Source of the DNA: an uncultured Oscillospiraceae bacterium
GTDB lineage: Bacteria; Bacillota; Clostridia; Oscillospirales; Oscillospiraceae
Reading direction: 5' to 3'
Assembly: GCA_934636305.1 (NCBI GenBank)
Contig: CAKUAM010000007.1
Coordinates: 1 to 45,429, forward strand
Length of the DNA stretch: 45,429 nt
Program-made: the position numbers and the translations under genes
Notes under the pieces: model-generated
Databases searched by the model: none
Told to the model about the DNA's origin: nothing
Seen by the model: the letters and a program-made list of their open reading frames with translations, nothing else
Shown: positions 32,060 through 40,400 of the stretch, piece by piece
Numbering within the stretch: position 1 is the first letter of the stretch
Layout: each line of letters begins with the position of its first letter

Positions 32060-33013
32060 ATGAAAGAATTTACGATCACGCCGAACGATGCAGGCCAGCG
32101 GCTCGACCGTTTTTTGTCCAAGGCCGTTCCCCTGCTGCCGGCCTCTCTGGCGCAGAAATATATCCGCCTCAAGCGCATCAAGCTGAACGGCAAGCGCGCA
32201 GAGCGCGACACGCGCCTTGCTGCCGGAGATACGCTGCAATTATACATCAACGACGAATTTTTTGATACCCCGAAAGAAGAAAATGCATACCTGACCGTCG
32301 CTGCCCCAAAGCTTGATATTGTCTACGAGGATGAAAATATCCTGCTCGTCGACAAAAAGCCCGGCCAGGCGGTCCATCCGCACGACGGCGCGGAATATGG
32401 CCGGACGCTCATTGACCACATTCAGGCCTATCTCTACGCCAAGCGGGAATGGCGCCCGCGGGAGGAGCATGCGTTCACGCCCGCGCTCTGCAACCGCATT
32501 GACCGCAATACCGGCGGCATTGTCATTGCCGCCAAAAATGCAGAGGCGCTGCGCATCCTCAACCAGAAAATCAAGGACCGTGAGATGGACAAGCGATACC
32601 TCTGCATCGTCCACGGTACGCCGAAGCCCAAGATTGGCCGGCTGGAGGGGCAGCTGTTCAAGGATGCAAAGCAGAACCGCGTCTATGTGACCGACCAGCC
32701 GCAGAAAGGCTCCAAGACGTGCATCACCCTGTATGAGACGCTGCAGTCAAAAAACGGCCTGAGTCTTGTCGAGTGCGAACTGATTACCGGACGCACGCAC
32801 CAGATCCGCGCGCAGATGGCGCATGCCGGCTGGCCGCTGCTGGGCGATGGGAAATACGGAAAGCTGGACAAGCGGTATGACCGCAAATTTCAGGCGCTCT
32901 ATTCCTATAAGCTCACGTTCCGGTTTACCACGGACGCCGGGATCCTCGCTTACCTTGACGGCAGGACCTTTCAGGTCCCGCGTGTGGATTTTGTATCTGA
33001 ATATTTTCAATAA
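32060..33013 (+). CDS. RluA family pseudouridine synthase (RluC/RluD-like)
   Basis: The enzyme converts uridines to pseudouridine in rRNA, most likely 23S. The 317-residue protein has an N-terminal S4 RNA-binding domain (about 1-70: DAGQRLDRFLSKAV, YIRLKRIKLNGKR) and a catalytic domain with VDKKPGQAVHP, the active-site block CNRIDRNTGGIVIAAKN whose Asp is the catalytic residue (family HRLDRxTSG), and TGRTHQIRAQMAHAGWPLLGD. Asn replaces His in the HRLD motif and Gly replaces Ser; the catalytic Asp remains. It has its own promoter, and GGGAG precedes the ATG. Which rRNA position it modifies is unknown. Confidence 0.92.
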   Translation: MKEFTITPNDAGQRLDRFLSKAVPLLPASLAQKYIRLKRIKLNGKRAERDTRLAAGDTLQLYINDEFFDTPKEENAYLTVAAPKLDIVYEDENILLVDKKPGQAVHPHDGAEYGRTLIDHIQAYLYAKREWRPREEHAFTPALCNRIDRNTGGIVIAAKNAEALRILNQKIKDREMDKRYLCIVHGTPKPKIGRLEGQLFKDAKQNRVYVTDQPQKGSKTCITLYETLQSKNGLSLVECELITGRTHQIRAQMAHAGWPLLGDGKYGKLDKRYDRKFQALYSYKLTFRFTTDAGILAYLDGRTFQVPRVDFVSEYFQ

Positions 33014-33028
33014 ATTCCTACAAACTGT

Positions 33029-33077
33029 TCCCGGAAGGATTCTGCTGCGGATTCTTCCGGGATATTCATATTTTTTT
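33029..33077 (+). terminator. Possible terminator after the pseudouridine synthase gene
   Basis: Stem TCCCGGAAG (33029-33037) with CTTCCGGGA (33054-33062). The T-run (33071-33077) is 8 nt away rather than immediate, so termination efficiency is uncertain. Confidence 0.55.
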
Positions 33078-33088
33078 CATTTTTTATA

Positions 33089-33117
33089 TTGACAAACACT
33101 CCCCTGCCCGATATAGT
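33089..33117 (+). promoter_or_regulatory. Predicted strong sigma-A promoter of potABCD
   Basis: TTGACA (33089-33094), 17-bp spacer, TATAGT (33112-33117). A leader of about 66 nt follows, containing three TTCG-centred units at about 10-bp spacing (33129-33158). Confidence 0.88.
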
Positions 33118-33189
33118 TCATCTAGTATGTTTCGGGACGTTTCGACACGGTTCGGCACATACAAATTTTTTTGAAATGGGGGAGGATAC

Positions 33190-34812
33190 ATGTCCAACGA
33201 GCTCATTCGCCTCACGAATCTCACCATGACATTCGAGGACGGAGAGACGATTCTCGACAACATCAACCTGTACATCAATAACAAGGAATTTCTTACTTTG
33301 CTGGGTCCCAGCGGATGCGGAAAAACCACAATGCTCCGGATCATCGGCGGCTTTCTTTCGCCCACATCCGGCGATGTATTGTTCAACGGCCAGCGCATCA
33401 ACGATGTACCGGCCTACCAGCGGAAGATCAACACCGTGTTCCAGCGGTACGCGCTGTTCCCGCACCTCGACGTGTACGACAACATCGCGTTCGGTCTGCG
33501 TATTGCCAAGCTTCCGGAAAAGGAAATTGACGATCGTGTAACAGAAATGCTGGAAATCGTCAGTCTCAAGGGCTTTGAAAACCGCAAGGTCACGTCCCTT
33601 TCCGGCGGCCAGCAGCAGCGCGTGGCTATCGCGCGCGCATTGGTCAACCGCCCGCAGGTATTGCTTCTTGACGAGCCGCTCGGCGCGCTCGATCTTCGTC
33701 TGCGCAAGGACATGCAGAACGAACTGAAGAATATCCAACAGCGCATGGGGATCACATTTATATATGTTACGCACGATCAGGAGGAAGCGCTCACCATGTC
33801 CGACACCATTGTCGTCATGGATAAGGGCAAAATCCAGCAGATCGGCACGCCGGAGGATATCTACAACGAGCCGAAAAACGCGTTTGTTGCAGACTTCATC
33901 GGTGAATCCAACATCCTTGACGGCATTATGCTCGAGGATTACTCAGTCAAATTTTTCGGCCGCAGATTCCAGTGCGTCGACAAGGGCTTTGCTCCGAATG
34001 AGCCGGTCGACGTCGTGATCCGTCCGGAGGATATTGATATCGTTCCGGCCGATCAGGGTCACCTGTGCGGCACAGTTACCTCCGTCACCTTCAAGGGCGT
34101 CCACTACGACACCATTGTCGATTTCAAGGGCTTCAAGTGGCTTATCCAGACTACGGACTACTGCCCTGTTGACGCGCACATCGGCATCCGCCTCAATCCT
34201 GAGGACATTCATATCATGCACAAGAGCGAATACTCCGGTCTCTACGGCGACTATTCCTCCTACAGTGCGGAGTATGACGAGATTGCCGATGCCTCGGAGG
34301 CAGAAGCCGATGATGAATTATCTGCTTGCCTGTCCGTATATCGTATGGATGGTGCTGTTTACCATCATTCCGCTCGGCATCGTCGTCTATTACGCGCTGA
34401 CCGACTCCATCACCGGCCAGTTTACCCTTGCAAACCTTGCCGGCATGGGCACGTATCTGCCCATCTTCCTGCGCTCGATCTGGCTGAGCCTGTTTGCATC
34501 GCTCATCTGCCTTGTGATCGGCTACCCGGTGGCGTATTTCATTGCCCAGTGCAAGCCGCTCACACAGCGCTTTCTGGAGATGCTTATCATGCTGCCCATG
34601 TGCATGAGCTTTCTTCTGCGCACGCTGGCGTGGGTCGCCATGCTGGAGGATACCGGCATCATCAATACCTTCCTGCAGTCGATCGGCATTGCGCCGCTGC
34701 CGCTTATCCGCTCGAACGGCGCTGTCATTCTCGGTATGGTGTACAACTACCTGCCCTACATGATCCTGCCGCTCTACACCGTCATCATGAAGATCGATGG
34801 CCGTCTCATTGA
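33190..34812 (+). CDS. potA: Spermidine/putrescine ABC transporter ATPase PotA, frame lacking the expected stop
   Basis: PotA hydrolyses ATP to power polyamine uptake through PotBC. Residues 1-374 are a normal PotA: Walker A GPSGCGKT (39-46), Q-loop [10 protein letters not shown], signature LSGGQQQR (137-144), Walker B VLLLDEP (157-163), H-loop YVTHDQEEA, and a C-terminal TOBE regulatory domain ending near [19 protein letters not shown]. The frame then continues without a stop for a further 500 nt inside potB. The extra 166 residues are rich in His, Arg and Ala with no relation to transporters, as expected of the wrong frame of potB. Two TGA codons lie in another frame at 34311-34316, exactly where potA should end. 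GGGGGAGGA supports the ATG at 33190. Confidence 0.88.
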   Translation: MSNELIRLTNLTMTFEDGETILDNINLYINNKEFLTLLGPSGCGKTTMLRIIGGFLSPTSGDVLFNGQRINDVPAYQRKINTVFQRYALFPHLDVYDNIAFGLRIAKLPEKEIDDRVTEMLEIVSLKGFENRKVTSLSGGQQQRVAIARALVNRPQVLLLDEPLGALDLRLRKDMQNELKNIQQRMGITFIYVTHDQEEALTMSDTIVVMDKGKIQQIGTPEDIYNEPKNAFVADFIGESNILDGIMLEDYSVKFFGRRFQCVDKGFAPNEPVDVVIRPEDIDIVPADQGHLCGTVTSVTFKGVHYDTIVDFKGFKWLIQTTDYCPVDAHIGIRLNPEDIHIMHKSEYSGLYGDYSSYSAEYDEIADASEAEADDELSACLSVYRMDGAVYHHSARHRRLLRADRLHHRPVYPCKPCRHGHVSAHLPALDLAEPVCIAHLPCDRLPGGVFHCPVQAAHTALSGDAYHAAHVHELSSAHAGVGRHAGGYRHHQYLPAVDRHCAAAAYPLERRCHSRYGVQLPALHDPAALHRHHEDRWPSH

Positions 34813-35125
34813 GGCTGCGCGCGATCTTGGCTGCAAGCCCGGCCAGGTGTTCTCCAAGGTCATCCTTCCCCTATCCGGCCCCGGCATCCTTTCCGGATTT
34901 ACGATGGTGTTCGTGCCGGCGGTCTCCACGTTCTATATCTCGCAGAAGCTGGGCTCGACCGGCACAACGCTCATCGGCGACGTGATTGAGTCCCAGTTCA
35001 AAACGGCCTATAACCCGAATCTCGGCGCGGCAATGAGCCTTGTGCTCATGGTGCTGATCTTCATCTGCGTGGCTGTGATGAACCACTTCGGCGAGGGCGA
35101 CGGAAAGGAGGTCATCAAGGTATGA
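34310..35125 (+). CDS. potB: Spermidine/putrescine ABC transporter permease PotB
   Basis: One of two inner-membrane permeases of the polyamine importer. The 271-residue protein has six predicted membrane helices and the EAA motif [27 protein letters not shown] (coupling helix that contacts PotA). The start is ATG at 34310 ([14 protein letters not shown]) with GGAGG at 34296-34300, 9 nt upstream. An adjacent ATG at 34313 is also possible. The stop overlaps the potC start by 4 nt. Confidence 0.93.
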   Translation: MMNYLLACPYIVWMVLFTIIPLGIVVYYALTDSITGQFTLANLAGMGTYLPIFLRSIWLSLFASLICLVIGYPVAYFIAQCKPLTQRFLEMLIMLPMCMSFLLRTLAWVAMLEDTGIINTFLQSIGIAPLPLIRSNGAVILGMVYNYLPYMILPLYTVIMKIDGRLIEAARDLGCKPGQVFSKVILPLSGPGILSGFTMVFVPAVSTFYISQKLGSTGTTLIGDVIESQFKTAYNPNLGAAMSLVLMVLIFICVAVMNHFGEGDGKEVIKV

Positions 35126-35937
35126 AGCATGTTAACCGTACCATTACCATTCTGGTATTTATCTTTCTTTATATCCCGATGATCGTGCTGGCCGTCGCCT
35201 CGTTCAACGCCGGCACCGACATTGCAACCTTCAAGGGCTTCACGCTCCGGCAGTATGCCAATCTGTTCCGCGATGGAACGCTTTTGACGCTGCTGCGCAA
35301 CTCCGTGATCATTGCCCTGCTCGCAACGGCCATTTCCACCGTCGTCGGTACACTGGCCGCGGTCGGCATCCACAGCATGAAGGGCAAGCTCCGTAGTCTT
35401 GTCATGACCATGACGAATATCCCCATGACGAACCCGGATATCGTCACCGGTGTTGCACTGGCCCTTTTGTTCGCCTTCGCCGGCACCGTGCTCAAGACGA
35501 ACTCGGTGCTTGGATTCTGGACACTGCTCATCGCGCATATCACGTTCAACCTTCCCTATGTCATTCTGAATGTCATGCCAAAGCTGCAGCAGATGGATAA
35601 GGATCTTGTGGAAGCGGCGCTGGATCTCGGCTGCACACCGATGCAGGCGTTTACCAAGGTCGTCATTCATGAGATCATGCCTGGCGTCATCTCTGGTGCA
35701 CTCATGGCGTTCACCATGAGTCTGGACGATTTCGTCATTTCGTATTTCGTCACCGGTTCGAGCTTTATCACCCTGCCGGTTGAAATCTACAACTACACGA
35801 AAAAGCCCATCCAGCCGAAGATCTACGCGCTGTTCACGCTGATGTTCATCACCATTCTGCTTCTGATGGTCGTGATGAATCTGCTGCAGGCAAAGTCGGA
35901 AAAGGCCAGACAGCAGCCAAGGAGGACCCGCGCATGA
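35122..35937 (+). CDS. potC: Spermidine/putrescine ABC transporter permease PotC
   Basis: Second permease of the polyamine importer. 271 residues with six predicted helices and the EAA motif LVEAALDLGCTPMQAFTKV. A family-typical late segment, MAFTMSLDDFVISYFVTG, is present. It overlaps potB and potD by 4 nt at either end (ATGA), showing tight translational coupling. Confidence 0.94.
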   Translation: MKHVNRTITILVFIFLYIPMIVLAVASFNAGTDIATFKGFTLRQYANLFRDGTLLTLLRNSVIIALLATAISTVVGTLAAVGIHSMKGKLRSLVMTMTNIPMTNPDIVTGVALALLFAFAGTVLKTNSVLGFWTLLIAHITFNLPYVILNVMPKLQQMDKDLVEAALDLGCTPMQAFTKVVIHEIMPGVISGALMAFTMSLDDFVISYFVTGSSFITLPVEIYNYTKKPIQPKIYALFTLMFITILLLMVVMNLLQAKSEKARQQPRRTRA

Positions 35938-37127
35938 AAAAACGGATCATCTGCGCACTTCTGGCGCTCGTGCTGCTTGCCTGCGCCCTTCCCCTGCCGG
36001 CCCGCGCAGCCGCAAATGAAATCACGGTCTACAACTGGGGCCAGTATATCTCCGACGGTACCGATGAGTCTCTGGATGTCATCAAGGCCTTTGAGGAGGA
36101 AACGGGCATCAAGGTTCATTACCTGACGTTCGATTCCAACGAGTCGATGTACACCAAGCTCAAGACCGGCGGCACAACGTTCGACGTCATCATTCCTTCG
36201 GACTATATGATTGCAAAGCTGATCTCCGAGGATATGCTGGAGCCGCTCAATTTTGACAACATCCCGAACTATCAGTATATCGACGACACGTTCCGCGCGC
36301 AGGCCTATGACCCGGAGGATCTTTACTCCGTCCCCTATACGTGGGGCACAGTCGGCCTCATCTATAACCGCAACTACATCTCTGACGAGGATGCCGAGAG
36401 CTGGAGCTGCCTCTGGAACAGCAAGTATTCCGGCAAGCTTCTGATGTTTGACAATCCCCGTGACGCATTTGCCATTGCGGAGTCCATGCTGGGTTACAGC
36501 CTCAACACCGAGGATGAAAATGAGCTCCGGCAGGTTGCGGATCTGCTTGTCCAGCAGAAGCCTGTCCTGCAGGCATACGTTATGGACCAGATCTTCGACA
36601 AGATGGAGCGCGGCGAGGCATGGGCCGCCCCCTACTATGCCGGCGACTATCTGACCATGGTGGAGGAAAATCCCGACCTTGGCTTCAGCCATCCGAAGGA
36701 AGGCTTCAACATCTTCATTGACGCCATGTGCATCCCCAAGGGCTGCCAGAACAAGGAGGGTGCCGAGGCGTTTATCAATTTCCTGTGCAGACCGGATATC
36801 TCCGCGGCAAACCTGGATTATATCGGTTATTCCACCCCGGAGACAGCTGCCAAGGAGTATCTTGACGAAGAGGTCACCTCCAGCCCGGTATCCTATCCGG
36901 ACGAGCAGACGCTGGCCCGCAGCGAAAGCTTTGCAGAGCTGAGCGTAGAGGCCACACAGACCATGAACGATCTGTGGCTTTCCGTCAAGACAGACGGTGC
37001 TAACACCACGCTGTATCTGGTTCTGACGCTGCTCGCGGTCGCCGCGGTGATCGTGTTCTTCGTGATCTCTGGCATCATCAAAAAACGCAGAAAGGCCCGC
37101 CGCTGCCGCAAATGGAAAGAGGCATAA
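35934..37127 (+). CDS. potD: Polyamine-binding protein PotD with a C-terminal membrane anchor
   Basis: PotD captures spermidine or putrescine outside the cell and delivers it to PotBC. The 397-residue protein has a signal peptide (1-about 26) and family motifs: ITVYNWGQYISDG, FEEETGIKVHY, FDVIIPSDYMI, YSVPYTWGTVGLIYN, and WAAPYYAGDYLTM, where acidic and aromatic residues bind the polyamine. Unusually it ends with a hydrophobic helix (about 362-384) followed by a basic tail IKKRRKARRCRKWKE. That should keep the protein membrane-bound by its C-terminus. LLAC within the signal is a poor lipobox, so lipid anchoring is less likely. AAGGAGG lies inside the potC end. A terminator follows at 37157. 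Confidence 0.93.
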   Translation: MKKRIICALLALVLLACALPLPARAAANEITVYNWGQYISDGTDESLDVIKAFEEETGIKVHYLTFDSNESMYTKLKTGGTTFDVIIPSDYMIAKLISEDMLEPLNFDNIPNYQYIDDTFRAQAYDPEDLYSVPYTWGTVGLIYNRNYISDEDAESWSCLWNSKYSGKLLMFDNPRDAFAIAESMLGYSLNTEDENELRQVADLLVQQKPVLQAYVMDQIFDKMERGEAWAAPYYAGDYLTMVEENPDLGFSHPKEGFNIFIDAMCIPKGCQNKEGAEAFINFLCRPDISAANLDYIGYSTPETAAKEYLDEEVTSSPVSYPDEQTLARSESFAELSVEATQTMNDLWLSVKTDGANTTLYLVLTLLAVAAVIVFFVISGIIKKRRKARRCRKWKEA

Positions 37128-37156
37128 GCAAGCTTTCTGCATATTGTATTGATTTC

Positions 37157-37193
37157 CCCTGCAGGCGCGGCCAAGCGCCTGCAGGGATTTTCT
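37157..37193 (+). terminator. Rho-independent terminator of potABCD
   Basis: Perfect 12-bp stem CCCTGCAGGCGC (37157-37168) with its complement (37175-37186), 6-nt loop, then ATTTT. Confidence 0.87.
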
Positions 37194-37219
37194 ATCTTTG
37201 AGGCATTCTGTTTTTCTGG

Positions 37220-37248
37220 TTGCCGTAAAAATTTTATTATGATATTCT
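37220..37248 (+). promoter_or_regulatory. Predicted promoter of the WG-repeat protein gene
   Basis: TTGCCG (37220-37225), 17-bp spacer, TATTCT (37243-37248) with TG one base upstream of the -10. The start codon is 205 bp further, and element B fills nearly all of the leader. Confidence 0.55.
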
Positions 37249-37250
37249 AA

Positions 37251-37411
37251 GGTAACACCGCACAATTCGGCAAGCAGATTCGGCGAGAGATTTTTCGCCA
37301 GGTCAAGGTTTGAAACGTGCAGGAATCCTGTATGTATTTCAAGCTTTTCAAACCGCAGAATTGGCGGAAAAGATCCAGCGAAGCGCGTAGCCGCAATTGT
37401 GCCGTGTTGCC
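37251..37411. repeat. Short inverted-end element B (MITE-like), complete copy B2
   Basis: 161-bp element with imperfect inverted ends: left GGTAACACCGCACAATT plus CGGC, right end (complement) GGCAACACGGCACAATTGCGGC region (37390-37411), about 19 matched positions. The core carries GCAGGAATCC and TGTATTTCAAG with flanking TTTGAAA/TTTCAAA-type pairing. The right end recurs at 28042-28085. No coding potential. Confidence 0.7.
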
Positions 37412-37453
37412 CTGAAATTACAGGCAACATTGTCTGTGAAAAGGAGAACGAGA

Positions 37454-40400
37454 ATGAGACGAATCATACGAATCCTGGCAGCAATCATGCTTCTTGCTGC
37501 CGCTTGCGTCGGCGCCGCTGCCGCAGAGTTTCAGGACGGCGTACAAAAGCAGCTGCTTTCTGACCGCTTTACGCTATACTCGCTTCCCTCCGATGCAGAG
37601 CATGCTGTAATGCTTGGGCCGGCCTTCGAAAATGGACTGATGGGATTCCATGCAGAGTTTGATGGGACATATCTCTACGGTCTGATGGACAGCGAATGCC
37701 ATGTCCTGCTGCAGCCGGAATATAAGGACATCTTTGCACTTCACCGGCCATATCAGAGCGGCAGTATAAAGAGAGAAATTCAGAATCTGCTCATCCTGAT
37801 CCGCCAGGATGGATTGCTGCAGCTGTACAATGCGCGCACACGCACGCTCTGTGACGGTACATATGACGCGGTTGCGGACTGCCGCAAGGAATATGACGCT
37901 TATGACAATGCGGCGAGCCGCAGCTATGTAGCAGGTGAGCTGCTGCTTCTGGAGCAAAATGGAAAGTTCGGTGCAGCAGACCTCGACGGAAAGATTATTG
38001 TTCCATGTGAATATGATAAAGGTTTCCTGGCCGCGGATAACCGCGCCGTATTCGCAAAAAACGGCGTCACAAACGTCTGGCTGTTCGACGAGTTCGGCAA
38101 TATGCTCACGCATGACTATTCCTCAATCGGCGGCTACGTTGAGGGCCGCGCAGGAGCGCGCAAGACAGATCCAAAAAGCGGTCTGGAAACAGATGTTCTG
38201 TACTGGCTCGACCTTGCCGGCCAGATCCGTATCCGATGGGATCAGGCCGAAAAGGGCTATATCATGCCCGGTGTTTTTGAGGGCGGATTGCTGGCCATCG
38301 GCGGCCAGTATCTGGACGCAAACGGCGGTTTACACGCGAGCAGCCGTGCACAGATACATACATACCAGTTGGAATGCATCAATAACATTGCGCTTGACAC
38401 CGTTTCCGGCCGCCGGCTGTCCCCCGCGGGATTCCCGGCCGCCTATGCTGACAGCTTTGACAATGACTGGATCAGCATTCACAATGAGACGACCGGCCAC
38501 TACGCATTGGCTGACCGGCGCAGCGGCATCATCACCCCATGCCAGTATGACAGTTATCGGCTATGCATCCATAACACGGAGGAATACATCCTTGTTTCCA
38601 GCAATGGAAAATATGGTGTTCTTGGTGCTGACTGCAGAACGCTTATCCCCATGGAATATGACACAATTTCTGCCCCAAACGGCATGTACGACTATTTCGT
38701 TGCAAAGCGTACAGTTTCCATCAGCGGCTACTCTCTGCCGCGATATACACTTTATAATCTTTCCGGGGAGATTGTTGGGGAACCTGATGGCATTGAGGAC
38801 TACAGGCTGTCCAAAGCCCATATCACAGGTCTTGCCTATGGCACGCTTTCCGGCGGCCGGTTTGTTCTTATCCGGTCGGACGGCACAGTCGTTTCGCTGC
38901 GCGGCGGCTGGATTGGCGATTGGCAGACAGATTCCCCGGACACCATGGCCGTCGGCATCTATGGATGTGACTACGGCGAGCCGGAGCAGTATGGCATCTT
39001 TACCCCAGATGGTGCCTTCCATCCGCTCTATGACAAGACAACTGGCTGGAAACTGCAAAATCTTCCATACGCTGAATTTACAGGCGGAAGTGCATATGTT
39101 TCCAGCACGGAGCTCGGTACGCACGAGTATCTGCTGCATGATACGCAGTGGCAGTACCACTATGAAGAAAAGGACACCTCGACAGATATCACACTGCAGT
39201 CGTCCAGTCCTGCAGACGGGCAGACCGGTGTACCTGTCAGGACCGATACTGTAAGCTTGCAGTTCAGCTGCCCCATTGCAGTTGTTGACCCGGATCGTAT
39301 CACGATAACAGGAGAATATGACGACCCGGCATTTGAAATTGTGAGCGCAAACAACTGTGTACAGCTGCGTCTGACTGATGAATTTTTTGAGGGTGACAAA
39401 TACACCGTAACAATCGAACCCAGTGCGCTTACGCGCACGGATCGGGCCCAGATTTATAACGAGAAAACCATCCAGATCACCTTTACGCTCGATGGCCTTT
39501 CAACGAATGATCTGCTCACAAAATACCCCGGTGCACTGACGCAGGCGCAGGAAATCTCAATGGTTTTCTCCGGTGCAGCATCCGCTGTAGAGAACATGGT
39601 GCAATACTACTGCGGCGATTACGGCGAGGGAAAGCTTCTGACTTCCCTGTTTTACGCATCAAAGGAAACCTGGTCACTCACCACGCGGCAGTTGGCCAAG
39701 CTCATCACCGGCAGCAACAAAAACAAGGAAAAATTTGTGCAGCAGGCCGCAGATCTGCTCATTGGCCGGATGTGCATGGATTATAATGTCCGTGACAGCA
39801 GCGAATGGGCCACAGCAACCACAAACCTGATTGCGCTCATGAAAACGCTGGATTACGGCGGAGATCTCCATGCAACGCAGAAGCTGCTCGACGCTGTAAA
39901 GACCTATTGCAAGGCGTATGATATCCCCTATGAGAACAGCGCCATCCGGATTCTCGTGGACTTTTTCCTGACGGTGCCGCTGCCAATTCTCAAGATGTCA
40001 TATGAAACGCTCAACAATGGCGGCTGGGACCGGATTACCGGAACAACCGATCTGGTCGGCAATTATCTGATTGCCATGATCCAGTACCTGCATATGGAGC
40101 AGGATGCAATGAAAACGCTGCTGGCATACCTGCCGTCCTCTGGCGATCTCTATCATGAAATCGCCCGTCGGCTGGACATGACGCAGGGCGACCAGCTTCT
40201 GCAGTATCTCAAACGCAGCGCGATGGATCTGTTTCTCAACCACGCTGCCGGGACACTTTGCAGCGTCGTATCCGGCGCGGTCGGAGAATTGGGCGCAGCG
40301 CGCATCAGCGGCATTGAGACTGCGCTCTCTACGCTTAGCAAGCTCTATGGCTCCCTGACGGGCCGCGCGGACGCAGACCAGCACATTGAGGTTCTGATGC

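Noticed and set aside
34316..34812. The PotA extension as a genuine domain
   Set aside because: It is the wrong-frame reading of potB, which has clear permease sequence and its own GGAGG site; the extension has no domain-like pattern.
35823..37430. Minus-strand frame opposite potD and element B
   Set aside because: Antisense to potD with no ribosome site; the open frame results from GC-rich codon structure.
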